A stretch of 64,000 bases of DNA from Cryptomeria japonica (taxonomy: Eukaryota > Streptophyta > Pinopsida > Cupressales > Cupressaceae): assembly GCF_030272615.1 (NCBI RefSeq), contig NC_081413.1, forward strand, positions 610,547,709-610,611,708, in the 5' to 3' direction. Position numbers and translations under genes: made by a program. Shown here piece after piece: positions 12,313 to 23,132 of the stretch (position 1 is its first letter; every line of letters starts with the position of its first letter). The notes beneath the pieces are model-generated. The model had not been told where the DNA came from. It was given only the letters and a program-made list of their open reading frames with translations, and did not search any database.

Positions 12313-12573
12313 TGTTCGCAATTGACACTCAATGGATTCATATGTTTTCATTTATGGCAACAAGATTCTCTAAAAGGCATATACTGGCATTAGAGTAATC
12401 AGGGTCATCACCATGACTGGCACCGACATCAACATCCGTCACTTCAGTGAAGTGACATCAGTCTGGGATCCAAAAGGTTTTATTTTTAAAATCATTTTGT
12501 AATTATTGTATAAGGCCGACATTAAATATCTTTTTTATTGTAAGCTGATATAAGGCATATTGTTTGTAAAGGG

Positions 12574-12580
12574 TATATAA
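12574..12580 (+). promoter_or_regulatory. TATA box in A 5' LTR
   Basis: GGGTATATAAG, conserved at 18368-18374 in the other LTR. Placed about 580 bases before the LTR end, so the transcript start would be near 12610. Confidence 0.5.
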
Positions 12581-13109
12581 GTCAGTTTGTTAAGTCATTT
12601 TGAAATATGACAAGGTAGTAGAGTAAGGTGATGTGAAGGATATGTATGTAGGTCATTTTGTGTGCAAAAGTAATATCATGCAATGATCAATAGATGGTTT
12701 GTAAATCATTCTTGGAGGAAATGAGATACTGGTAGAAGGGTTCAGGGTTTATGAACCGGTACATAGAAAAGTTATAACCAGAACTCTTTTTGGCATTGCA
12801 GATGCATTTTGTGAGTTCACCATTACTATTTTATCTTAGCAGAAGCTTGCAGTCAGTGTGCTCTAGGCAATGTGCCTTCCTGCATGTGCAGGCCCCCATG
12901 CTATGTAATATCTTTCATATCATCAGTGAATTGATATTGTGGGTCACAAATCCCACCATGGTTTTTCCTCTTTGAGGTTTTTCACGTATAAATTCAGTGT
13001 GTTATGGTGTTCATTCATGTGGCTAGTTTATTTACTTCATGTTATATGTTTCTTCATTTACCAGTTTATATGTGTATGTTATAAAAGTTAAAATCTTGTT
13101 TTACCAGTA

Positions 13110-13141
13110 GAACACTGATTCACCCCCCCCTCTCAGTGTTC
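13110..13141 (+). promoter_or_regulatory. C-loop hairpin at LTR end of A
   Basis: Nine perfect base pairs (GAACACTGA with TCAGTGTTC) around a loop of TT-CA-C8-TC, 16 bases before the primer site. Equivalent hairpins with different arm sequences exist in six other LTRs of this window, which suggests selection on pairing. Confidence 0.7.
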
Positions 13142-13156
13142 TTGGATTCCAACAAT

Positions 13157-13168
13157 TGGTATCAGAGC
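13157..13168 (+). other. primer binding site of element A
   Basis: TGGTATCAGAGC, complementary to initiator Met-tRNA, two bases after the LTR end. Confidence 0.9.
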
Positions 13169-13228
13169 CTACTACCTCAGAGGAAATTTAACAGCTTGAG
13201 GAAGATCCTGAAACCGGAATCATTGAAC

Positions 13229-14340
13229 ATGGTTATGGAGAAGCAACTTGAGATGGCACTTGAGGATTATGATGCTGAAAGGATGAAGAACTTAAAACTA
13301 CAAGATGGGTTGAATTCTACTAATGAATTCATTCTTGTTCTGCAAGAAAGGTTATCATCTACTCAAGCTAAGAGGAAGGAACTTTTGCAAAACCAGGATG
13401 ATGAAGAGAAAAATGCACTTAAGGAACAATGTCAGAAACTGAGTCAAGCAAGCATGCTCATGAAAAATTAAATGCAAGCCCTGACTATGAGTATGTCAAA
13501 AGATATTGAGGACAAAAAGAAGAAGGAAGAAAATCTTGCTATATCTCTAAAGAACAAATTTGAAGAATGTGGCAGATTGGCTCATGAGAATTATCTGTTA
13601 AGAACTGATTTGGTACAATCCCATAATAATGAACAAGAGCTAGACAAATAATGACTCTGAGAGATGATCTAACTACTGCAAGTGAGTATAAAGAAAAATT
13701 CAGGATTAGTGTTGCACAGTTGGATGATTTATTGAAAAGACAAAGGCAGAGTGAAGATTCTAAAGGACTTGGATTTGTACAAGGTGAAAGCTCCAGTACT
13801 GCAAATGAAGATCAGACAACCGGTAAGGAAAGCTAATGCTTACAAATTCAATGGTAGATGTTTTGTTTGTAATAAATTTGGGCATATGGCTAGACAAAGT
13901 AGAAATAGAGAAAATCAAAACTATAATTCAGTTCCTGGTCAATGCACAAATTGCAGGAAATATAGTCACAAGTCAAAAGATTGCAGAATGAATGTTAAGT
14001 GTCATGCATGTGGAAAGTTTGGACATTTTTCTAATCAATATAGGTCAAGAAATGACACTAGATATGTCAAATTCAAAAGAGCAATGTTACATGTTATGCA
14101 TGCAACAAAATAGGTCATATTGCTAAGTACTGCAGAAGCAAGACTACACCGGTTAGAAATGATAAAGCAAATGAGAAAGGAAAGTAGAAGGTAGATGAAA
14201 TACAACAAGATCAAACCAAGAGATGGGTTAGAAAATCTAAAGAACCAAGTGGAGATGCAGCAACACCAGCAATTGCACCAGTAACTCCACCGATAGAATA
14301 GAGCATTCCTGCACCGACAGGAAATTCAACTGGTAACTGA
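13229..14340 (+). pseudogene. A ORF1: coiled-coil and CCHC-knuckle gag-like protein
   Basis: The first ATG of the matching frame is at 13229. The first ~190 codons are a highly charged, Lys/Glu/Gln-rich coiled coil with stops near 13469 and 13650. Then comes a basic region with an array of four CCHC knuckles at about 13858-14135: 'CFVCNKFGHMARQS' (last Cys lost), 'CTNCRKYSHKSKDC', 'CHACGKFGHFSNQY' (last Cys lost), and a fourth broken by a frameshift and stop near 14110. Multiple knuckles after a coiled coil are unlike the single knuckle of F, D and C gag. By position it is a nucleocapsid/packaging protein; this is inference. The start is homologous to L (219-470), the knuckles to B (21893-22650). 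It ends with a Pro/Thr-rich tail. Confidence 0.65.
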
Positions 14341-14697
14341 GGCATATGCCTTAGGGGTTCGCAAATTCATTGCAAATATTTCATATTCCCTAGAAGAGAT
14401 CTGGAGAGTGGTATTGATCATTGATGAAGGTTTATTCAGCATAAAACTATGAAACCAGCATCAGGTAGGGCACATCGTTAAGCATTTATGATAGTGATGA
14501 ATTAGGGTTTACTCACTGATAAAAAGGGAAAATGGACTCATTTTCACTCACCCACCACTCAAGAAAACCAAAGTGAAGCAAAGGCAAATCATAGGCAATC
14601 AAGAGTGATAAAAGGCATTCCAAAGGATTTCCAATAGTTATTTGAGAAGTAATCAAGATCTTTCAACTGGCAACTGTTATCTAGGTATTTCTTTGAA
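14341..14697 (+). other. intergenic spacer between A ORF1 and ORF2
   Basis: About 357 bases without a sustained frame. It may serve as leader for a separate ORF2 transcript or as an internal entry region; nothing in the sequence proves this. Confidence 0.35.
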
Positions 14698-17600
14698 ATG
14701 GAATTCAGAACATCATCTGCTCCTACTTTCATCATGAATCCCACTATTGTTGAGGTTAAGGATAGGCTTAGACCTATTTTCAAGGAATTTCCCCAAATTT
14801 CTATGAAGGGAGACTCTACTAGTGCTTTTTTTACAATTCCTGATGGCGTGGTTTATGTGGAAGATGTTAGGGCCTATATTCACTGCACCTTGGAGGATTT
14901 AGCCACTAAAGAAATCAAGGGAATATATCAATCTGAGATACTAGGCAGCTCCAGAACAATCAAGTCAGAATATCAAATCATTAAAGACCTAGGGTTAACC
15001 GAAATCCTGTATATACCAGAATTCAAGGATGAAGTGATCAGATATGTTCTGAGCAAGGTCCATAATGAATTCATCTGGCTGGATCGGCCTCACATGATCA
15101 CTAAAGAAGCAATTCAAGTTGTCACTAGCTTACCCAAAGTTGGACAGGAATCAAGAAAGAAGATCTCCAACACTGCAGTTGAGATGCTCACCGATGCAAC
15201 CCATGATGGAAGATCAATGAGGGTTAGCACCATCAAAGATACATATATGAAATTTTCTAGCATGATCATCGGCTACAAGATAACTCAATCAAGTTGATTG
15301 AACTTTGTTTCTTGTTGTTGTATCCATGTTGCATATCAAATGATAAAGAATAATGAAAAGTATGACCTGTGTGAATGGTTAAGGAGTGAATTAGTGTTAA
15401 ATCTTGGCAAGATCAAAGGTGTTAAGAAAGGAACTTTCCGATTTGGCAATCTTATTGTCTGCTTGATTTTATACTTCATAAATGAGCTACTGGGTTTGGG
15501 AAAGAAATGTTGGGGTCATGACATACCAGTAAGTATGCAAATCAAAGATGCAATCACCAAACTTGGCAGTAATAGGGATGAGAAGCTTTGGGGCTACTTT
15601 AAAACTTTTCAAGAGAATATGAGATTGAGGGAGAGAATCTCCAAACACATTATTGAGAAATACTCCACTGATATTTGCTTCATGGTAAAAATAGATGAGA
15701 CACTGATGGAAGCAGTGGAACCTAGAACAATATGGGTCACTGAATTGGGGTATGAAGTAGATGACAACATCTTGGAGCTATATGCTAAAATGTTGATTGA
15801 TTCTCCTTTGGATGATAAGGTTGAACACTTTGGCACTACAGAGGAGAAGGCTCTTGAGGTTAAAATTGGTTTCAACAAGAAAAGGAGAGAAAAGAAGATA
15901 GACAAAATGTAATTCATGGGATAGATACAGAACTAGGTTTTGGATCTAAACTGGTAGATCCACCAGTAGTAGCTAGTGCTCCTGAGGTAAAGAGGTCTAA
16001 GACTTTCATTTCTTCTATCACTTTTGACTCTGATCTAGAGGATAATCAACCTCTTGCATTTAGAAGGGTACAGAGGAAGAAAGCTGACAAGTCTCTGGTA
16101 GAAGAGAAGAAGGTGGAACCAAGGATGAAGCTAGTAAGAAAGGTAACAACAACATCCACACCTCCGACAAGGAAACCTACTCAGAAGAGGTTGCCTGATC
16201 CATCCGCTCCTGCAACCCCCAACAAGAAGAAAAAGAGTGTGATAGATGAAGCAATTGAATCTAGTAATGTTACCATCATCCCCCCAATGACTTGTGCAGA
16301 ATACATAGATGAGGTAACTAAAGATGGAATTTTGAAGAATTTGTCAAACTTCTATGAAGATTTAGATGATAATGAGCAAAATGAAATGGAAGAAGCAATT
16401 TCGTTACATTTAGACATATATAAGAAGGCTTTGGTAGAGATTTTGAAGGAAATTCCTTTATCATTGTATAATAAGTTAGATGCAATCAGGAGGGACAGAG
16501 AGATTAAAGAAGTTGAACTTTTGAGTATGTGTGGTTCTATAAATAATGAGGAAATGAAAAGACATATAGAAGTTGCAAATAGAATAATATTTAGCAACAA
16601 ACCCCGACAAATAAGCTTAATGATGGGTAGAGTGAATGAGATAATAAATGAGATCAAATATGGTTGGGATAAACTATTCCAAAAGAATCCTAATTTTCTC
16701 ACTTCTCAAGAAGAATTTGCTAAGGCAACAATTCCCACCATTCCGGACAGATCTAAAGGGAAAGGAATTTTGGGAAGTTCAGATCAAATTTTGAATGAAC
16801 CAGTAGTTAAACCTAAAACTGATGAGAGTGTACAGATAAAACCGACAGAGACAACATTTGTACAGGCTGAGCAAGGTAAAATAGATAATGTATAGGATAC
16901 TGATAACATTGTGGATAATACTCCACCAACAGTAACAGATACTACACCAAGTGGCGAATCCACTGGTGCAAAAGAGGATGAGAAAATGGATACACCAGGA
17001 GAGGATAAGGAAAATGATACTGATAAGACACCCAATACCATACCGGTAGTTGATTCCCCAGAATTTTTTTTGGCTATTGACACTTCTCAAGTTGAGAAGA
17101 AATCAATCATAGAGATGAGTCCCACAGAGCTAATGATGATGGCTACTCAAAAGCTAATAAAGGAAGAATCTGTAGACAAAGGAATAATAGATCAATCAAT
17201 AACAATTTTGCACAGATTGATTCCTAATTGTATGATTGAAAATGAAGCAAGCCCTTCCGGAAAGTTTAAGGCGTTGATATAACTCATATCTAAAAATTTC
17301 AATTATTATAACATATTTCCGACAGGAAAGCACTTGAAAGATTTACTCTGGCCAAGAAAGCCACTTTTGACTAGATTATTGAGATAGAGAAGAGGAAGGT
17401 TGAAGAGAAACTTATACTTATTGAAAATTCTTTGAAACAATGTACTAACATCTATAGGGTTTGTTGTAATATAGAAATTCTTACAACAAATGTAGATAAG
17501 AGGATAAAGGAGTTACATGAATAGATTGCTAATATTGCTAATTCTTTTGATGGACTAACTTCACTTACAACATCCATTCATGGACAAATTTTGACTTTGG

Positions 17601-17710
17601 AGAACCAAATTTTTGCTTTTGAAAAGGAAAGAGACAAGATTATTTAGAGAGCAAGAAGTCTCAGAGGTTTGGTGAGTCCAAGATTGGATTCACTTGGTGT
17701 ACATAAGGGG
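14698..17710 (+). pseudogene. A ORF2: long unidentified retroelement protein
   Basis: Starts at ATG 14698. The first ~400 codons look globular: open 14698-15297, a TGA at 15295, then same-frame 15298-15912. A frameshift follows, then a Lys/Pro/Thr-rich linker and acidic, helix-rich region (16113-16895 and 16911-17282, split by one TAG), then a coiled-coil tail in another frame to about 17710. Element B encodes a homologue: 'VEDVRAYIH' matches 'VEDICSYIH', 'IRYVLSKVH' matches 'VRYVLRRVH', and 'ITKEAIQVV' matches 'ITKEVIQRV'. The C-terminal 'MSPTELMMMA' matches B 'MTPKQLMN'. I recognise no known domain, and no RT, integrase or protease motif. Possible roles (envelope-like, gag-associated, captured host gene) cannot be told apart. 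Confidence 0.6.
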
Positions 17711-17933
17711 AATGTATGGATATGCTTGTGAAGCCCACACCAGCATAAGTCACCAAGAAAGAAACACTTGCACATTTACTGAGTGGACTTGTATCCATAT
17801 TTGAAACATTCAAAACCAACTGGGATACCTGTGTACAGTTCCTAGATAAAGCTTACCCAAAAATCTTGAAATTGGTCAAGCTCTGGTAAAGTAATCTGTA
17901 ATTATTCTTTCACCAGCCTTTAGCATTGATGCC

Positions 17934-17943
17934 AAAGGGGGAG
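17934..17943 (+). promoter_or_regulatory. secondary polypurine tract of A
   Basis: AAAGGGGGAG preceded by GATGCC, a near copy of the true tract, 156 bases upstream of it. A similar duplicate exists in element F. Confidence 0.55.
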
Positions 17944-18074
17944 TGTATATGTATGTGAAAAATATATAATCCTTGAGGGAGGATATCTGATAGAGTATAT
18001 TGTAGACAGAGTCAATTAGCTCAGGCGGAGCATGTTTCAGTTGAACCGGTAGGGAATCCATTTTTCACATGAGT

Positions 18075-18150
18075 GTTGCCATCAATGCCAAAGGGGGAGA
18101 TTGTTGGAAATTGAAACTCATTGGATTCATGTGTTGTCATTGATGGCAAC
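18075..18150 (+). promoter_or_regulatory. inverted repeat bracketing the A polypurine tract
   Basis: GTTGCCATCAATG (18075-18087) and CATTGATGGCAAC (18138-18150) are perfect 13-base inverted repeats. The loop holds the tract AAAGGGGGAGA (18090-18100) and the first 36 bases of the 3' LTR. Confidence 0.7.
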
Positions 18151-18978
18151 AAGATTCTCTAGAAGGCATATACCAGCAGATACCGGCATTGGAGTAATCA
18201 GGGTCATCATCGGCACCAACATCGGCATCCAGCACTTCAGTGAAGCCGACATCAGTCTGGGATCAGAAAGGTTTTATTTGTAAAATAATTTTGTAATTAT
18301 TGTATAGGCCCAACATTGAATATATTTTGTATTGTAAGCTAACATAAAGCATATTGTTTGTAAAGGGTATATAAGTCAGTCTGTTAGGTCATTTTGAAAT
18401 ATGACAAGGTAGTAGAATAAGGTGATGCGAAGGATATGTATGTAGGTCATTTTGTATGTGAAAGTAATATCATGCAATGATTAGTAGATGGTTTGTAAAT
18501 CATTCTTGGAGGAAAGGAGATACTGGTAGAAGGGTTCAAGTTTTATGAACCGGTAAAGAGCATAGCTATAACCGAAACCCTTTTTGGAATTGCAGATGCA
18601 TTTTGTGAGTTCACCATTACTGTTTTATCTCAGCAGAATCTTGTAGTCAGTGAGACTCTTTTGTGTTGAGCAGTGTGCTCTAGACAGTGTGCCTTCTTGC
18701 ATGTGCAGGCCCCATTCTATGTAATATCTTTCATATGACCAATGAATTAATATTGTGGGTCACAAATCCCACCATGGTTTTTCCTCTTTGAGGTCTTCCA
18801 CATATAAATTCAGTGTGTTATGGTGGTCATTCATGTGGCCGGTTTATTTACTTCATGTTATATGTTTCTTCATTTATCGGTTTATATTTTTATGTTATAA
18901 AAAGTTAAAATCTCATTTTATCGACGGAACACTGATTCACCCCCCCCACCCCCCTCTCAGTGTTATTGGATTCCAACA
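18102..18978 (+). mobile_element. 3' LTR of element A
   Basis: An 877-base LTR starting TGTTGGAAATTGAAACTC and ending TTCCAACA; collinear with the 5' LTR but with several small insertions and an expanded C-rich loop (18938-18956). The hairpin arms AACACTGA/TCAGTGTT are kept. Confidence 0.85.
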
Positions 18979-21502
18979 TTCATCAGCTGCTTGGGAGTCA
19001 TCTTCTTTATATCAATGACTAATTCTCCTTCTTCTTCCTCCTCTGTTTCCTCTTCCTTATCTGCAGTCTCAACTTCTGAACTAGCTATTGTGATGATTTT
19101 TATTTTCTTCTTTTCATTTTCATTTTCTAATTCTAACTTCCTCTTTGTCAGAGGAGTATCCATCATTTCTTTCTTATCCTCTACTTTCTTCTCTTCCTCT
19201 TTGCCTTCTTTTGACAGAATAAGATTTGGTGTCAATGAGCTTTTGTGAGGTGTATCCTCATAAGGAATGTCTTCAACTATCACTTCATCTTGACTGGGAA
19301 GCTTAGTTTGATTAGCTTCCTTCACCGGTGTAGTATGAATCAGTTGTTCAACATCCTTTGTCAGATTGGAAATGTCTGACACAAAATTTCCTATAATCTC
19401 AGTAACTAAGAAGACATCAAAACCTTCAGTAGATTCTTTTTCTTTAACTTTTTCCTTATCAAGAACAGCTACACCTTGATCCTGTTTTGTTTCCTTTTCT
19501 ATTTCTTCTTCAGCTTCCTTTTGTTGATTCATGATTTTCTTCCACAAGGCAACACCTTCTTCGTACACTGCTTGAAATTCACCTACTGCCACTCTCCCAA
19601 TTCTATTTCTTATCTTGAAATGTTGAATGCATGCTTCAGCTACTAGTGAGGCTTGATCAAGGTCTAAGTCATGTTGCACTTCCATGAGTGCTTTTATTCA
19701 GTGTTTTTTCTCAATAGCCAGAGGTGTTTTCCATCTCCCTTCAATTTGATCTTACAAATCTAAAAAAATTATTCCATATAATTCACTGGGAGTTCTACAA
19801 AACTTATGCAGGTTCCAGATCAGGGCTTCTTCAATTTTCCTTCTATCTTCTTCATTATTGAGGGAGTATGTTCTCCCAACACCAAACAAACCTCCAGATT
19901 ATTTGATCCCATGAACCAATTCATCAAATGTTGGAGATTTGTTTCTTCCACTCCTTCTAACCTCTTTAATTTCAACATCTGATTGGGTGTCAATGGTATC
20001 ACCCTCTTTCTCATCCTTTTTGAGCTTTGTATCAAATTTTCCTTAACTCTTCTTCTTTTTAGAATAAGTCACTCCTATCAGTCTATATTTACTTGTGGCT
20101 GATACAGGAGTACCTGAATCCTTTTCTTTTGTATATGTTGCAGGCTTGGTTGTTGCAGTCCCCTTTGGTTTTGTCTTTGACACTTTCTTCTTTTCTCCTA
20201 TTAATTCTTCATCTTTATTAGGTTTGACCCCTGTTTTCTCACTAGAACCAGTGGAGGTAGTGACACCAGATGCTTCACCTCCATATTTCTTGTCAAGAGT
20301 ATCAATCATTCTTCTTACTTTTGTTTTCATGATTGGCACCTGAAGTTCCTATTTTATTTTGGAGCTTGCCTCCTCACAGGTTCCAAATCTCTTTGTCTTT
20401 GAGTCTACCAGTTTGGACAATAGCATATTGACATGAATTTTAACAATACCTGTTGCAACCTCATAGTCCATAGGTGGAACCCAAAAAGTTCTAGGTTGAA
20501 TCGCTTGAATGATACAACAATCTATGTCTACAAGAAAGCAAATGTCATCTTTGTATTTCTGCACTATACCAGTTGGAATTATTTCTCTCTTGTGCATCCT
20601 AATTTGGAATTCCTTAAATTATCCCCATATTGTTTCACCAAACCTATCTCCTAGATCCCTAATCATTTCACCTATCTGAACCATGATAGGTTTCTCTTCA
20701 GACCATACTACATTACCCTTACTGGGGAAATGTTTTTGCACATAGATAAATATACATACTAGTAGTAAGCCATATTTGAAAGATTTCCTCTTGTCCTTCA
20801 TAATTATTTCCATGTTCACCATAAATTGGCTTTTAATCATCTCAAAAATATAATAGGTTGCATCCTCCTTGATAATTTGATAGCCATCATGTATGGCACC
20901 GCTCGACACACTATTTATCCTACTTGATTGATAAACCATGTAACCCAGGACAATAGAAGCAAATCTTACTTTAGCATCCTCAATATGGGTGATTGTCATT
21001 TCTCTACTATTACATCAGGATTTGGTTAACTGAATGACTTCAGATGATAAAATTGTTCTTAGGGTTAATGCTTCATCGGTTGCACTAAACCCTATCACTC
21101 TTTGAATCACCTCCTTTGTAATCTTGATTGGTGCTTGAGCTTCTAGCCACAAAAATTGATCATGAACTCTTCTCAGTACATACCTAACCCACTCATCATG
21201 AAACTGATCAAGAAAATCAACAACATTTGACAAACCCTTGGTCTTCAGAGGTAGATATTCTGCCTTTAATTGATCATTAACACAGAACCCTTTAAACTCA
21301 TTCTGAATGAACTTGTCTCCAAGTTCTTCAAATTTGGAGTGAATGTAGGAACAAATGTCTTCAACCAACAATACACCGGAGGGCACACATGATAAGGCAT
21401 GGTCATGTCAATCTCACCAACTTTCATTGGATGCAGCTTGAACTCGTATTGGGGTTCTTTGATAGCTTCAACCAACACAAGAGTCGATATCAGCGCTGCC
21501 AT
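18979..21502 (-). pseudogene. N-terminal and middle part of element B ORF2
   Basis: Minus-strand ATG at 21502. Frames in order: 21502-21387, a frameshift near 21386, then 21386-21015, 20999-20619, 20597-20349, 20339-20043, 20035-19820 and 19685-18979, with stops between. The N-terminal half is globular and matches A ORF2 (see the shared motifs given there). The middle is Lys/Thr/Ser-rich. The last part (19685-18979) is an acidic, coiled-coil-prone stretch with a run of Glu. The frame is interrupted at the A insertion. The part beyond A is at 11438-12312. Product unknown; no catalytic motif was recognised. Confidence 0.6.
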
Positions 21503-21892
21503 GATGACCTTCAAACAATCTTTTCTCAAACAAGGTTTGAATACCTTTTTCTGAAAAATACCAACCACCACTATCACTCTGCTTGAACTTTCTGCACAAA
21601 AATTACTAACAAGATCTCAATCGCCTTTGTACGCACAAGAGCTCAAGAAAGTTCACAAGAAATCAGTGTAAATGAAAATGTGTTGACATTTTTTTAATTT
21701 ATTCATTGAGATTTATCAACGTAACGATACAACGGTTAGTTTAGAAAGTTACAACTTAAGGAACACTGATTTGCCTTTTACCGGTTGTTTGTTACCGATA
21801 CCAATACACAAACAATTAACTCACAAGGAATTTATCAAACAAGAACTTTTGTCTAACTTTTATGCATCTCAACTATGTAGATAGACATAACT
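21503..21892 (-). other. spacer between B knuckle ORF and ORF2
   Basis: About 390 bases with no sustained frame, in the same place as the 14341-14697 spacer of element A. It has a T-rich run near 21690. Confidence 0.35.
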
Positions 21893-22650
21893 TTATATTG
21901 GTAAAGGGGATACAAAAATAATCTTACCATCTCCCCCTAGCCATTGGTATGTCGAGTTAGAAGAGGAACTGTCATCACTGATGGATGATGACTTGATTTT
22001 AGAATGATCTTGTCCTTCTTTTCGTTCTTCCTTCTTGATCCATGTTTTGTTGATTTCATTTCTCACTTCTTCAATTGTCTTCTTTCCTTTCAGGTCATTT
22101 TTCTCTTTCTTCCTGTTAAACCGGTTCTTGTCTTCAGACCGGTTATAGGATCGGATTCTGCACTCTCTGTCTAAGTGACCGATCTTATGGCAATTGAAAC
22201 ATGCCATACCATTTGTCCTCCATGGTCCTGAATTAACTCTCTAGCTCATTCTCATTCGGCAATTTTCTATAGAATGACCAAAATAACCACACATGGAACA
22301 GATGGCATTGAACTGATTACTCCTTTTATTAGGACTGGCCAGTTTGAACGGTGATCTTGATACATTTGACTTCAACTTGCATTCTTTAGATTTGTGTCGA
22401 AACTTATTGCATGTGAAGCAATGTCCATTAAATCTTTTTCTATTTGACATACTACTAGATTGAGATCTACACTCATAAGCAGTGTGGCCATACTTATGAC
22501 AATTATGGCATTAACCATCAAAGGTGAAAATATTCTTTTGACTAACCGATTTATTTCTATAGTCATTAGTCTTATGACCCGATTTACCACAATGATTACA
22601 AGAGGATTTGGAAAACTTAATACCTTTCACTTCTGAGTGGTTTCTTTTAT
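21893..22650 (-). pseudogene. B ORF1: five-CCHC-knuckle gag-like protein (5' truncated)
   Basis: On the minus strand five CCHC knuckles follow one another: '[14 protein letters not shown]' (last Cys changed), 'CHNCHKYGHTAYEC', 'CFTCNKFRHKSKEC', 'CSMCGYFGHSIENC' and 'CFNCHKIGHLDREC'. They are joined by short basic, Ser/Arg-rich linkers. A Lys/Glu-rich tail and a Ser run end at 21893. Stops near 22512 and 22240 break the frame. The upstream coiled-coil half seen in A and L is missing: the match ends at the AT microsatellite. Nucleic-acid binding is expected from CCHC knuckles; a nucleocapsid role is inferred. Confidence 0.6.
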
Positions 22651-22761
22651 GCATACAATTATATATGTATATACACACATAGACATATACACATTTAAAA
22701 TATATATATTTACATAGATATATATATATATAGAGAGAGAGAGACTGAAATATGTATATAT

Positions 22762-22828
<67 letters not shown>

Positions 22829-22869
22829 TCTATATAATATATTATAGATATGCGTAGACATCATCATAT
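22651..22869. repeat. AT/TA microsatellite
   Basis: Long (AT)n with AC, AG and ATAC interruptions, core at 22762-22826. Element B stops here and element F begins just after, at 22870. Confidence 0.8.
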
Positions 22870-23132
22870 TATTGGCATTTTTATTTTGTTGGCATTTTGC
22901 ATATAGATTGCATTAATGATATGTTGTCATTGATGTCAATTGAAGTGGTAATGGTATTCATGTTATTGCTGATATTGTTGTTTTTGATATTGGCTAGTAA
23001 CCGGTAGGAAGAGCTTTGTGGAAGTTATTGTAAACCGGTATGTTAAGTTTGTGAGTTGAACCGGTAAATCGGTGTAAAGGGTTAAACCTTTCTATGCAAT
23101 GTAACTGGTAAACCCTATCAGTTGTTAAACCC
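22870..23132 (+). mobile_element. 5' LTR of F, left piece
   Basis: Starts TATTGGCATTTTTA (TGTTGG with one G-to-A change), collinear with the 3' LTR start at 37930. Cut at 23132 by element G after AACCC. Confidence 0.8.

Larger units (their letters stand above)
12313..13154 (+). mobile_element. 5' LTR of element A
   Basis: An 842-base LTR starting TGTTCGCAATTGACACTC and ending TTCCAACA. It is clearly collinear with 18102-18978. A TATATAA box lies at 12574-12580. Near the end is a perfect 9-bp hairpin GAACACTGA/TCAGTGTTC (13110-13118, 13133-13141) around a C-rich loop. Confidence 0.85.
12313..18978 (+). mobile_element. element A, pol-less two-ORF retroelement
   Basis: A complete 6.67-kb element: 5' LTR 12313-13154, primer site 13157-13168, ORF1 13229-14340, ORF2 14698 to about 17710, polypurine tract 18090-18100, 3' LTR 18102-18978. 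The 5-bp flanks are GTCAT (12308-12312) and TTCAT (18979-18983), a target duplication with one change. It lies inside element B in the opposite orientation, and B's ORF2 continues on both sides. No RT, RNase H, integrase or protease motif was found in about 4.95 kb of internal DNA, so it must have used enzymes from other elements. Several stops and frameshifts show it is now inactive. Confidence 0.85.
10123..22650 (-). mobile_element. element B, pol-less two-ORF retroelement (5' truncated)
   Basis: A minus-strand element. Its 3' LTR is 10123-11411. Its internal DNA is 11412-12312 and 18979 to about 22650, split by insertion of element A. Reading 5' to 3' on the minus strand it holds a run of five CCHC zinc knuckles, a spacer, then ORF2, a long lysine/glutamate-rich protein gene that resumes on the far side of A. 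No protease, integrase, RT or RNase H motif is visible. The 5' LTR, primer site and coiled-coil start are missing: the recognisable sequence stops at an AT microsatellite near 22650. It is clearly homologous to A but much diverged. Confidence 0.7.

Noticed and set aside
16352-17090. Minus-strand frames of 99-116 residues inside A ORF2
   Set aside because: Hydrophobic antisense shadows of the charged plus-strand ORF2, with no homology to B in that frame.
22511-22867. Minus-strand frame with long Tyr-Ile repeats, joined to one knuckle
   Set aside because: The Tyr-Ile part is a translation of the AT microsatellite. Only the knuckle end belongs to element B.
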